A DNA stretch of 22,152 nucleotides, from the NCBI GenBank assembly GCA_030647175.1, contig JAUSJU010000038.1, positions 1 through 22,152 of the forward strand, read 5' to 3'. Shown here in pieces: positions 6,986-13,555 of the stretch. This DNA comes from a bacterium. Its GTDB lineage: Bacteria > Patescibacteriota > Minisyncoccia > Minisyncoccales > UBA10102. Numbering within the stretch: the first letter of the stretch is position 1; every line of letters starts with the position of its first letter. Both the position numbers and the translations under genes were made by a program. The notes beneath the pieces were generated by a model, which made no database searches, had not been told where the DNA came from, and saw nothing but the letters and a program-made list of their open reading frames with translations.

Positions 6986-7728
6986 TATTTCGGATTCTTC
7001 TGTTCCGCGCTCTGGTTGATGCGTAGGAGGGAAGGGTCTTGTTCGTAAAGCTTCAGGACGTCGTTCATGCGGAAGTGAGGATTATCAGGAAGGAGCCTTT
7101 CGTAGAGGATGTTCACAAGTTCGTAGTCTGCTTGTTCGTCTACCGTCCATCGGAGGGATGAGTGATCTTCACTCTGCTCCATTGATTTCCATGCGAAGTT
7201 TTCAGGGAATCGTTTGATGTGAATCGTGACGTGTTCCCGGTCTATTAATTCCGTGGTCGTTTCCCATAGCTTTTTCAATACCGGAAAAGATATCGCTTCA
7301 ACTTCTGTTCCTCTGGGATAGGTATGTGTGGTGATGCTGGTTGATACAAAATCAAGAGAGGGATCTGCCACGAACTCTCCAATGACCTTATCGATGACGT
7401 CAGGGTCTGCAAGGGGGCAGTCTGCGGTAACCCGGACTACGACATCCATATGCGATTCTTTTGCCGCTTGATAGTAGCGGTCAAGGACGTCTTCTTCAGA
7501 TCCCCTGAATACCTTTACCCTTGGATTGTATGACTGCACGAGATTCACGATCTTGTCGTCATTGGGATTTGTCGTCGTGGCAAGAACGATCTCTTCTACG
7601 AGCTTTGATTCCAATACTCTGTCTACAACCCGGAGCAGCATGGGCTTTCCGGCGATATCAAGCAACACCTTATTGGGCAGACGGGTAGAACCGGTCCTTG
7701 CCTGGATAATGCATCCTATTTTTTTCAT
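6982..7728 (-). CDS. spsF: SpsF/PseF-type cytidylyltransferase (probable CMP-nonulosonate synthetase)
   Basis: At 248 residues this is a complete GT-A-like nucleotidyltransferase. The nucleotide-binding start is IIQARTGSTRLPNKVLL (residues 7-23). IVLATTTNPNDDKI and VFRGSEEDVLDRYYQAA follow, then the metal region VRVTADCPLADPDV, and later DREHVTIHI and LRWTVDEQADYELV. These are the hallmarks of the SpsF family, which resembles acylneuraminate and KDO cytidylyltransferases. In sps/pse loci it sits with PseI-type synthases and probably makes CMP-pseudaminate. The gene is oriented against its neighbours: it shares a stop with pseC and is divergent from the asparagine-synthase-like gene. A second, NeuA-type synthetase occurs at 20527, so the two probably serve different sugars. 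Confidence 0.85.
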   Translation of the reverse strand: MKKIGCIIQARTGSTRLPNKVLLDIAGKPMLLRVVDRVLESKLVEEIVLATTTNPNDDKIVNLVQSYNPRVKVFRGSEEDVLDRYYQAAKESHMDVVVRVTADCPLADPDVIDKVIGEFVADPSLDFVSTSITTHTYPRGTEVEAISFPVLKKLWETTTELIDREHVTIHIKRFPENFAWKSMEQSEDHSSLRWTVDEQADYELVNILYERLLPDNPHFRMNDVLKLYEQDPSLLRINQSAEQKNPKY

Positions 7729-7734
7729 AGCTCT

Positions 7735-7763
7735 ATCCTATGGGAAGATACGCTTTTCGGCAA
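7735..7763 (-). promoter_or_regulatory. Promoter for the SpsF-like gene
   Basis: On the minus strand, TTGCCG (7763-7758), a 17-bp spacer and TAGGAT (7740-7735) precede the ATG at 7728 by only 6 nt. Each hexamer matches consensus at four of six positions with optimal spacing. A leaderless start is implied. Confidence 0.45.
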
Positions 7764-7778
7764 GGCAGGGACCTTCTG

Positions 7779-7807
7779 TTTACAAGACATCTTTTGCGTG
7801 CAATCTT
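7779..7807 (+). promoter_or_regulatory. Possible promoter for the asparagine-synthase-like gene
   Basis: TTTACA (7779-7784), a 17-bp spacer and AATCTT (7802-7807) preceded by TGC would start transcription next to the ATG at 7816. The -35 is good and the -10 weak, helped by its TGn extension. It is back to back with the minus-strand promoter at 7735-7763. Confidence 0.35.
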
Positions 7808-7815
7808 TACTATAT

Positions 7816-9516
7816 ATGTATTGCGTCATTGGTGAAGGAAACCGGATTGAATACAGCTCTATCCCTTTGAAGGAGGGATTGAACAGCATCGGAACCGTAT
7901 ATGGAATTGCGGCTTTAGACTATGCGCTTTCAGATATCAAAGGTGCCGAATTGCTGCAGGATGTATCTCCTACGCGTTTTGATGGAAAGGGTATGTTTAT
8001 CTGTGTGCGGGACGGGCGGTTTGTCTGGGCGTCTCCCGATATTTCTGGAATCCGTGACGTATTCTATGCGATATTTGAAGACGAGAAACAGATCGTGGGA
8101 GACGATTTTTTTGAGATCGTTTCGCAGATCCGATCCGTCACTCTCAATGCAGATACTACAGCTTTTTTCATCCGTCAGGGATACTTTCCTCCGGGAGCAA
8201 CATTTTTCCAGGAGGTTTCTCGGGTACGCGTGGGTACGAAATTAACCTTTGCACATGGCAAGGCCGTAGAAGAGAATGCATGGGAATCAGAAGAACAAGA
8301 AAAGCCGAGGACCTACGAGGCGTTCAAGGACGCTTTGAGCTCTGTATTGAAAGTGAGGGAGGTGAGCGATGAGGACGCGATCTTTTTGTCAGCTGGAGTG
8401 GACTCCGGCCTTCTGGCGGCCTTGAGCGCAAAGACCTTCCATAAACATCCTCTTGCCATTACGATGCGCTACAAGCAGACATTGAAGATCAACGAGATAG
8501 ACGCCGTTGGTTCAGAGAGAATAGCCCGACACCTTGGATTAGAGCATGTCGCCATCACCTTTGACTTTGACGAGGAACATCCATCTTCTCTGAAAGGATT
8601 TATTGAACGCATGCCGTTGGCTGCCCATATGGCCGTCACGTTCTTGAAGATGAGCAGGGAAGTTGCCAAGAGAGGGAAGACAAAAGTATGGTGCGGGCAG
8701 AACGCAGACAGCTTATACAACTTGGGTCCTACGGAAAAAACATTGGGAGGCCCTATTAAGCGGTTCTATCTTTCCAAGGAGTATTGGAAGTCTTTTCCGG
8801 ACATCAAAGACAAAAGCGCTTTCGGGTTCTTGTGGCGATGGGTGGGGGCGCTTGGCCCGCCTTCGCTCCGTTTGAAAAGGGGGTTTCAGATGCGCCAGCC
8901 CTCTACCTTCCATGAGCTGCTGCATGCTTTTGAAGAATCAGAGGAATACATTGCGCTTCCGTCTGCAACCCAGAAACCTGAACAAGGAGCATCTTCTGAA
9001 ATGTTGAGTTATGCTGAAGCAAAGCGGTTATTCTTTGACAGAAAGGCGCAATCCTTTATCATCGGAAGAGATCCGAGAGCAGTCTATGCGGCTGGCGAGC
9101 AAGAGCATGTGGAGGTTATCCTCCCATATTCGGCAGCAAACATGGTGCATTTTTTCAGAGGCCTTGAATTGGGGATACGCGATGTATTCTGGCCAAAACG
9201 ATACATCTACCGGTATCTGCAAGAACTCTTGGGGGCGAGCCACTTCAATTCGCTGTACGGCTCGCAAGAGAGATTTCTTCCCCAGGTTCAGTATCTGAAC
9301 TGGCAGGAATGGCAGAAGAAAACTCTCTTTCGCACAAGTTTTTGGAATGAAATCAGGGAAGAAGTCAAAGAGAATCCAATCGTGCACGCCCTGGAAAAGA
9401 AGAGTAGCCCCTTCTTCAATAAAAACAGCCTTTACCATATAATCAATCTGTATTGGATGCAGAGTGTGTTGCGCAAAATAGAGGATGGGGGAGTCGCCAT
9501 CAAAATTGCAATATGA
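7816..9516 (+). CDS. Asparagine-synthase-like ATP-pyrophosphatase (amidotransferase), degenerate glutaminase domain
   Basis: The protein has 566 residues from the ATG at 7816; GTG at 7798 would add six but falls inside the likely promoter. The C-terminal two-thirds resembles the asparagine synthase domain. It has a PP-loop, FLSAGVDSGLLAAL (S-x-G-x-D-S at about 192-197), then WCGQNADSLYN at the place of the usual GEGADE-F loop, and LPYSAANMVHFF near the end. The N-terminal 170 residues resemble a class II glutamine amidotransferase domain in layout but begin M-Y-C, not M-C, and lack an R-G-P-D-type loop. It probably activates a carboxylate by adenylation and transfers nitrogen from ammonia or an amine. 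In this setting a sugar-acid substrate is plausible but unproven. It overlaps the following methyltransferase by ATGA. Confidence 0.75.
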   Translation: MYCVIGEGNRIEYSSIPLKEGLNSIGTVYGIAALDYALSDIKGAELLQDVSPTRFDGKGMFICVRDGRFVWASPDISGIRDVFYAIFEDEKQIVGDDFFEIVSQIRSVTLNADTTAFFIRQGYFPPGATFFQEVSRVRVGTKLTFAHGKAVEENAWESEEQEKPRTYEAFKDALSSVLKVREVSDEDAIFLSAGVDSGLLAALSAKTFHKHPLAITMRYKQTLKINEIDAVGSERIARHLGLEHVAITFDFDEEHPSSLKGFIERMPLAAHMAVTFLKMSREVAKRGKTKVWCGQNADSLYNLGPTEKTLGGPIKRFYLSKEYWKSFPDIKDKSAFGFLWRWVGALGPPSLRLKRGFQMRQPSTFHELLHAFEESEEYIALPSATQKPEQGASSEMLSYAEAKRLFFDRKAQSFIIGRDPRAVYAAGEQEHVEVILPYSAANMVHFFRGLELGIRDVFWPKRYIYRYLQELLGASHFNSLYGSQERFLPQVQYLNWQEWQKKTLFRTSFWNEIREEVKENPIVHALEKKSSPFFNKNSLYHIINLYWMQSVLRKIEDGGVAIKIAI

Positions 9517-10313
9517 ACAAAAAAGAACAGCAGATACAGAGTTTTTGGAACGACCAGGCAAAGAAATTCAAGGGCTCTGATTTGGCTACGGCTCCCGACA
9601 CGTATTACCGCCAGCTTGAGATCCAGCGCATTGCAGAATACCTCAAAGACGGAACGAAGATTCTTGATGTGGGATGCGGAAACGGATTCTCCACGATCAA
9701 GTTTGCAGAACGCTTTCCACGTGCAGCGTTTGTAGGGCTTGATTATTCCAAGGACCTGGTTCATTTCGCAAGAAAGAACCTTGCCTTGCAGAAACCTAAC
9801 GTGAGAAAACGGGTGGAATTCATTGAAGGAGATGTGCTGGCATTACGTAAAGTTGCTAGATTGCGCAATGAAAAGTTTGATTACATCGTTTCAGAGCGAT
9901 GTCTGATTAATCTTTTGAACTGGGAACAGCAACGCCAGGCACTCCTTTCTTTGAAAAAGTACCTGAAAAAGAACGGCCGTATCATTCTTACAGAGAACAC
10001 CCAGGAAGGGCTTTCACGTCTTAATATATTGCGTCAAAGCTTGAATCTGCCTGAAATTAAAGTCAGGTGGCATAATTATTATATGCCTCAGGAGAAACTT
10101 ATCCGTTTTGCGAAAGAGAATTTCATCGTTGAAGAAGTAAAGAACATCGGAAGCCTATACTACATTATTTCCCGAGTAGTGTATGCGAAGCTTGCCGCGT
10201 TGAAAGATCAGGAACCAAAGTATCTACATCCCATCAATCAGATTGCTTCTCAGCTTCCAAGTTTGGGGGACTATTCTCCGAACTATATTTTCCTGCTGAA
10301 GAACAAGTCTTGA
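9513..10313 (+). CDS. Class I SAM-dependent methyltransferase
   Basis: The 266-residue protein has motif I ILDVGCGNG (about 50-58), the acidic motif II end GLDYS (75-79), and a post-motif strand EFIEGDVL. FDYIVSERCLINLLNW (about 122-137) and a LKKYLKKNGRIILTENTQ helix-strand complete the usual SAM fold. I chose the ATG at 9513, which forms a 4-nt ATGA overlap with the preceding gene. A longer frame from 9453 would lie inside that gene and adds nothing family-like. The C-terminal part (about 180-266) is probably the substrate-binding region; I cannot tell the acceptor. Coupling to the amidotransferase-like gene and the PseI-like gene 6 nt downstream suggests a sugar or amidated-sugar acceptor, by inference. 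Confidence 0.85.
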   Translation: MNKKEQQIQSFWNDQAKKFKGSDLATAPDTYYRQLEIQRIAEYLKDGTKILDVGCGNGFSTIKFAERFPRAAFVGLDYSKDLVHFARKNLALQKPNVRKRVEFIEGDVLALRKVARLRNEKFDYIVSERCLINLLNWEQQRQALLSLKKYLKKNGRIILTENTQEGLSRLNILRQSLNLPEIKVRWHNYYMPQEKLIRFAKENFIVEEVKNIGSLYYIISRVVYAKLAALKDQEPKYLHPINQIASQLPSLGDYSPNYIFLLKNKS

Positions 10314-10319
10314 TTAGAT

Positions 10320-11453
10320 ATGGCAAAGGATGTGATGCAGATAGGGGACAGGCGCATAGGGAAGGGAGAGCCATGTTTTATCATTGCAGAGCTTTCCGGG
10401 AACCATCATCAAAAGTATGAAGAAGCGGTGGAGTTGATCAAGCAGGCAAAGGCAGCGGGAGCTGACGCCGTCAAACTCCAAACCTACACGCCAGACACCA
10501 TCACACTCAACGCCAGAACCAAATGGTTTGTGGTGGGAGGGAAGGGTCAGCCCGATGATTGGAAAGGAAAATCTCTCTGGGATTTGTATCAGGCCGCATA
10601 CACTCCGTGGGAGTGGCAGCCAAAGCTCAAGAAACTTGCGGATGAGCTCGGCATCACCCTGTTTTCTTCGCCATTTGATGAAACCGCAGTTGATTTCTTA
10701 GAGAAGATGGATGTTCCGTGTTACAAGGTAGCTTCCTATGAGGCAGTACACATCCCTCTTTTAAAGAAGATAGCCAGTAAGGGAAAACCCGTCATCATGT
10801 CCATCGGGTACGCTTCTCTTGAGGAAGCGGAGCTTGCAGTACGCACGTTGAAAGAAAACGGCGCAGGAGATATTGCGGTACTCCATTGCGTGACTTCCTA
10901 TGCGGCCTTTCCTTCTATTGAAGTCATGAATCTCAAGACCATCGAGGATATCCATGATCGTTTCGGCGTGGTGAGCGGGTTTTCAGATAACAATGCCGGC
11001 ATTGAGATACCCGTGGCTGCGGCAGTAGCGGGGAAAGCTTCAATTATAGAAAAGCACTTGATTTTAGATCGTGCAGCAGGAGGGCCTGACGCAAGATTCT
11101 CTATTGAGCCGGCAGAGCTCAAGCACATGGTGGAATTGATTCGGCGCGCGGAAGCGGGAGAAACCCAAGAAGTGCTCCAAGAGATTGGTATTCAAGATGT
11201 AGCTGTTGCGATGGGGCAGGTATTCTATGGTCCGGCTTCTCCCCAAGAAAAGGAGAACATTGTATTCCGTCCGGGAGTCTGGGCAAAGGCAGATATCAAG
11301 AAAGGGGAGGAGCTGACGCAAGAGAATATCCGGGTAGCCAGGCCAGCAGGTCTCATGGAAGTGAAGCCAAAGGATTTTGAGAAGATCCTAGGAAGACGGG
11401 CGTCACAGGGCATTGCGTTTGCCACTCCCATCTCTTGGGATTTGGTCGAATGA
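10320..11453 (+). CDS. pseI: NeuB-family synthase, PseI (pseudaminate synthase)-like, with altered metal site
   Basis: The 377-residue protein has the two-domain NeuB layout: a TIM barrel (about 1-275) and a C-terminal SAF/antifreeze-like domain (about 315-377, ADIKKGEELT...IRVARPAGL). PseI-like signatures are FIIAELSGNH (20-29), AVKLQTYTPDT, LYQAAYTPWEWQ, and LFSSPFDETAVDFLE followed by YKVASYE. The family condenses phosphoenolpyruvate with a six-carbon sugar to make a nonulosonic acid. In Neisseria NeuB a Mn ion is held by two His, in SDHT and in the E-x-H motif about 21 residues on. Here the second is kept (IEKH, H246), but the first reads SDNN: Asn224 replaces His. The paralogue at 18236 keeps both. 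Asn can still ligate metal, so the enzyme may be active or altered. There is no Shine-Dalgarno sequence; it lies 6 nt after the methyltransferase. Confidence 0.88.
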   Translation: MAKDVMQIGDRRIGKGEPCFIIAELSGNHHQKYEEAVELIKQAKAAGADAVKLQTYTPDTITLNARTKWFVVGGKGQPDDWKGKSLWDLYQAAYTPWEWQPKLKKLADELGITLFSSPFDETAVDFLEKMDVPCYKVASYEAVHIPLLKKIASKGKPVIMSIGYASLEEAELAVRTLKENGAGDIAVLHCVTSYAAFPSIEVMNLKTIEDIHDRFGVVSGFSDNNAGIEIPVAAAVAGKASIIEKHLILDRAAGGPDARFSIEPAELKHMVELIRRAEAGETQEVLQEIGIQDVAVAMGQVFYGPASPQEKENIVFRPGVWAKADIKKGEELTQENIRVARPAGLMEVKPKDFEKILGRRASQGIAFATPISWDLVE

Positions 11454-11481
11454 GAAGGTAAAAAGAGGCGAATGACACCGG

Positions 11482-11509
11482 TTGATTTTAGGCGTGATCG
11501 TGATAGAAT
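11482..11509 (+). promoter_or_regulatory. Extended -10 promoter for the 11530 operon
   Basis: TTGATT (11482-11487), a 16-bp spacer and TAGAAT (11504-11509) preceded by TGA make a good extended -10 promoter. The start site should be near 11516. The 14-nt leader carries AAGGA at 11521-11525, four nt before the ATG, one of the few recognisable Shine-Dalgarno sequences in the window. Confidence 0.65.
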
Positions 11510-11529
11510 GACGTATCTGCAAGGATCGT

Positions 11530-12438
11530 ATGGACACGAACAGCTTACAAACAATCCAAAAAGCTTATAGAAGGGGGGAGAATATCGTCCAGTACCTAAA
11601 AAAGGGCAACAGGTCAGAAACCACTACTGAAATGGTCATGATCAGCTATGATCTCCAGAGCGGAAGCTATATCAAACAGGCCCAAAAGACTTCTGCATTC
11701 CACGAGCGGTATACGAAGGCTATAGCTAGCGTTATCAACAGGTTGGGTGTTTCCTACGACTCTATCCTTGAAGCCGGGGTGGGCGAGGCGACAACGTTGG
11801 CGCATCTCGTCCCGAAACTACGACCCGCTCCAAAAAAGGTATATGGCTTTGACCTGTCCTGGTCCAGGGTGCGGTACGGAATTGCATACACGAAGAAGCG
11901 AAAAGTTCACGGAGCATCTCTTTTTACGGGCGACCTCTTCAATATTCCCTTGGCAGACCATTCCATTGATATCGTGTATACGTCCCATTCCATAGAGCCC
12001 AACGGCGGGAGAGAGAAGGAAGCATTGCAGGAATTGGCGAGAGTCGCCAAAAAGTATCTGGTGCTGCTGGAGCCCGCATACGAGTTTGCCGGCAACAAAG
12101 CTCGGCAAAGAATGCAAAAGCACGGATATGTCAGAACTCTCTATGCTTCAGCGCTTTCACTTTCGCTCAATGTGGTAGAGCACAGATTGTTTGACGAGTA
12201 TTTGAATCCGTTAAATCCGACAGGCCTCATGGTTATAAAGATATCTCCGAAGAAAACACATAATATCAAAACCCCTTTTCTTTGCCCCGTTACGAAGACT
12301 CCTTTGGAGCTGGTGAAGGGCGCGTATTTTTCAAGAGAAGGCCTTCTCGCATACCCGATTGTTGACGGAGTTCCTTGCTTATTGAAAGATAACGGGATTA
12401 TCGCTACCCACTTTACAGATAATTTTTCAACCATATGA
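11530..12438 (+). CDS. SAM-dependent methyltransferase with C-terminal Trm112-like segment
   Basis: The 302-residue protein has motif I ILEAGVGEATT (about 79-89), VYGFDLSWSR (104-113), FTGDLFNIPLADHSIDIVYTSHS (about 133-155) and KYLVLLEPAYE, a Methyltransf_11-like core. Residues about 249-287 (LCPVTKTPLELVKGAYFS, then AYPIVDGVPCLL) resemble the Trm112-type tail found on bacterial methyltransferases. That tail normally has a Cys-x-x-Cys pair; here only one Cys remains, so zinc binding is doubtful. It is the first gene after a good promoter with a Shine-Dalgarno sequence. Its last codons overlap the HAD gene by ATGA. The acceptor is unknown; a glycan or precursor is likely from context. Confidence 0.8.
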   Translation: MDTNSLQTIQKAYRRGENIVQYLKKGNRSETTTEMVMISYDLQSGSYIKQAQKTSAFHERYTKAIASVINRLGVSYDSILEAGVGEATTLAHLVPKLRPAPKKVYGFDLSWSRVRYGIAYTKKRKVHGASLFTGDLFNIPLADHSIDIVYTSHSIEPNGGREKEALQELARVAKKYLVLLEPAYEFAGNKARQRMQKHGYVRTLYASALSLSLNVVEHRLFDEYLNPLNPTGLMVIKISPKKTHNIKTPFLCPVTKTPLELVKGAYFSREGLLAYPIVDGVPCLLKDNGIIATHFTDNFSTI

Positions 12439-12827
12439 TTTCTCGTGATAAAACAATCGTTATCGATTTAGACGGCACGCTGTGTGAAACGAAAACGGAG
12501 CATCAAGAGTATGCTGATGTCCAGCCGCGCCAAGCAGTTGTCCAGAAATTGCAGGAGTATCGGGAACAGGGGTTCTACGTGATCGTGGACAGTTCCCGCA
12601 ACATGAATACGTTTGAGGGGAATATAGGAAAGATTAACGCAGTAACGCTCAAGGGAATCCTTGCATGGTTAGATAAGCATCGCATTCCCTACGACGAAGT
12701 ACATGTAGGACGGCCTTGGTGCGGGAAAGGAGGCTTTTATGTAGACAACAAGACCATACGGCCTGATGAATTCACGACTCTTTCCTCAGAGGAAATCAAT
12801 AAGCTCGTTGGAGGGGAAAGCGCATGA
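12435..12827 (+). CDS. HAD-superfamily phosphatase, capsule-biosynthesis type
   Basis: This 130-residue HAD protein has the nucleophile motif IVIDLDGTLC (D11 and D13) and motif II VIVDSSRNMNTFEGNIGKIN with the Ser of SSRN (53-56). A WLDKHRIPYDEVHVGRPWCGKGGFYVDN block (about 78-105) carries the acidic motif. Relatives in capsule and LPS loci usually read Y-V-D-D at the last position; here it is Y-V-D-N. Family members dephosphorylate small sugar or polyol phosphates. It is joined by ATGA overlaps to the methyltransferase before and the nucleotidyltransferase after, so a role in preparing the substrate activated by its neighbours is likely. The small size without a large cap domain is normal for this subtype. 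Confidence 0.85.
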   Translation: MISRDKTIVIDLDGTLCETKTEHQEYADVQPRQAVVQKLQEYREQGFYVIVDSSRNMNTFEGNIGKINAVTLKGILAWLDKHRIPYDEVHVGRPWCGKGGFYVDNKTIRPDEFTTLSSEEINKLVGGESA

Positions 12828-13549
12828 ATGTCATCATTACCATGGCGGGAGAGGGGAGGAGATTCCAAGAAGCTGGCATTGCAACTCCGAAACCCATGAT
12901 TGAAGTGAAAGGCAAGTCGCTCTTTGAATGGGCGGTGGGAAGCCTTAAGAACTTTTACGACCACCCTTTTTTCTTTCTCTCGCGGCAAAGCATGCACGCC
13001 TCTTCATTTATTGAAGAGAAGGCGCGTGCTCTTGGAATATCAGCCGTATCCGTTAAAGAAATTCCCGGTCTTACCAGAGGACAGGCAGAGACTGTGCTCT
13101 TGGCAGAGGATATGGTCCAAGATCTTGGAGACCCTATTCTTATTTACAACATAGATACGTTCGTAGAGCCTGAGTATTTGAAACCCGAAGACATTCGGGG
13201 AGACGGATGGGTTCCGGCGTTTCGCGCAGACGGGGATCATTGGAGTTTCGTACGCCTGGACGAGGAGTCTCGGGTACTGGAGATTACAGAAAAAGTACGG
13301 ATAAGCGAGTATGGAACGATCGGGCTGTACTACTTCTCATCGTTTAACGTGTTTAAGAATCTGTACGAGAAACATCCGTTTGAACTTGAACAAGAGCGCT
13401 ACGTGGCCCCTTTGTACCGATTGATGCTTGAAGATCTAAAGCTTGAAGTCTACTCGAGCCTCATTCCAAAAGAAGCCGTACACGTTTTGGGGACGCCAGA
13501 AGAAGTCCGGCAATTTGATCCGGAGTGGAACCCCAAAACGCTCGCGTAA
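12824..13549 (+). CDS. Sugar-phosphate nucleotidyltransferase (NTP_transferase family)
   Basis: The 241-residue protein starts with IITMAGEGRRFQEAG (4-18) and TPKPMIEVKGKSLFEWAV, the G-x-G-x-R and P-K-P nucleotide- and phosphate-binding elements of GlmU/RmlA-like enzymes. ILIYNIDTFV (about 105-114) supplies the metal-binding Asp after the GLTRGQAETVL loop. It is a stand-alone catalytic domain with no left-handed helix acyltransferase tail. It should join a phosphorylated sugar, polyol or amino alcohol to a nucleotide. The base and substrate cannot be told from sequence alone. It starts in a 4-nt overlap with the HAD phosphatase and ends 6 nt before the nucleotidyltransferase-kinase fusion. 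The four genes 12435-16338 look like one metabolic cassette. Confidence 0.85.
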   Translation: MNVIITMAGEGRRFQEAGIATPKPMIEVKGKSLFEWAVGSLKNFYDHPFFFLSRQSMHASSFIEEKARALGISAVSVKEIPGLTRGQAETVLLAEDMVQDLGDPILIYNIDTFVEPEYLKPEDIRGDGWVPAFRADGDHWSFVRLDEESRVLEITEKVRISEYGTIGLYYFSSFNVFKNLYEKHPFELEQERYVAPLYRLMLEDLKLEVYSSLIPKEAVHVLGTPEEVRQFDPEWNPKTLA

Positions 13550-13555
13550 ATTCAT

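Noticed and set aside
7798..7815. GTG start for the asparagine-synthase-like gene
   Set aside because: It overlaps the likely -10 region; neither start exposes a Cys at position 2, so the functional point is unchanged.
9453..9512. Longer start for the first methyltransferase
   Set aside because: It lies within the end of the preceding gene and adds non-homologous residues; ATG 9513 gives the ATGA overlap used throughout the locus.
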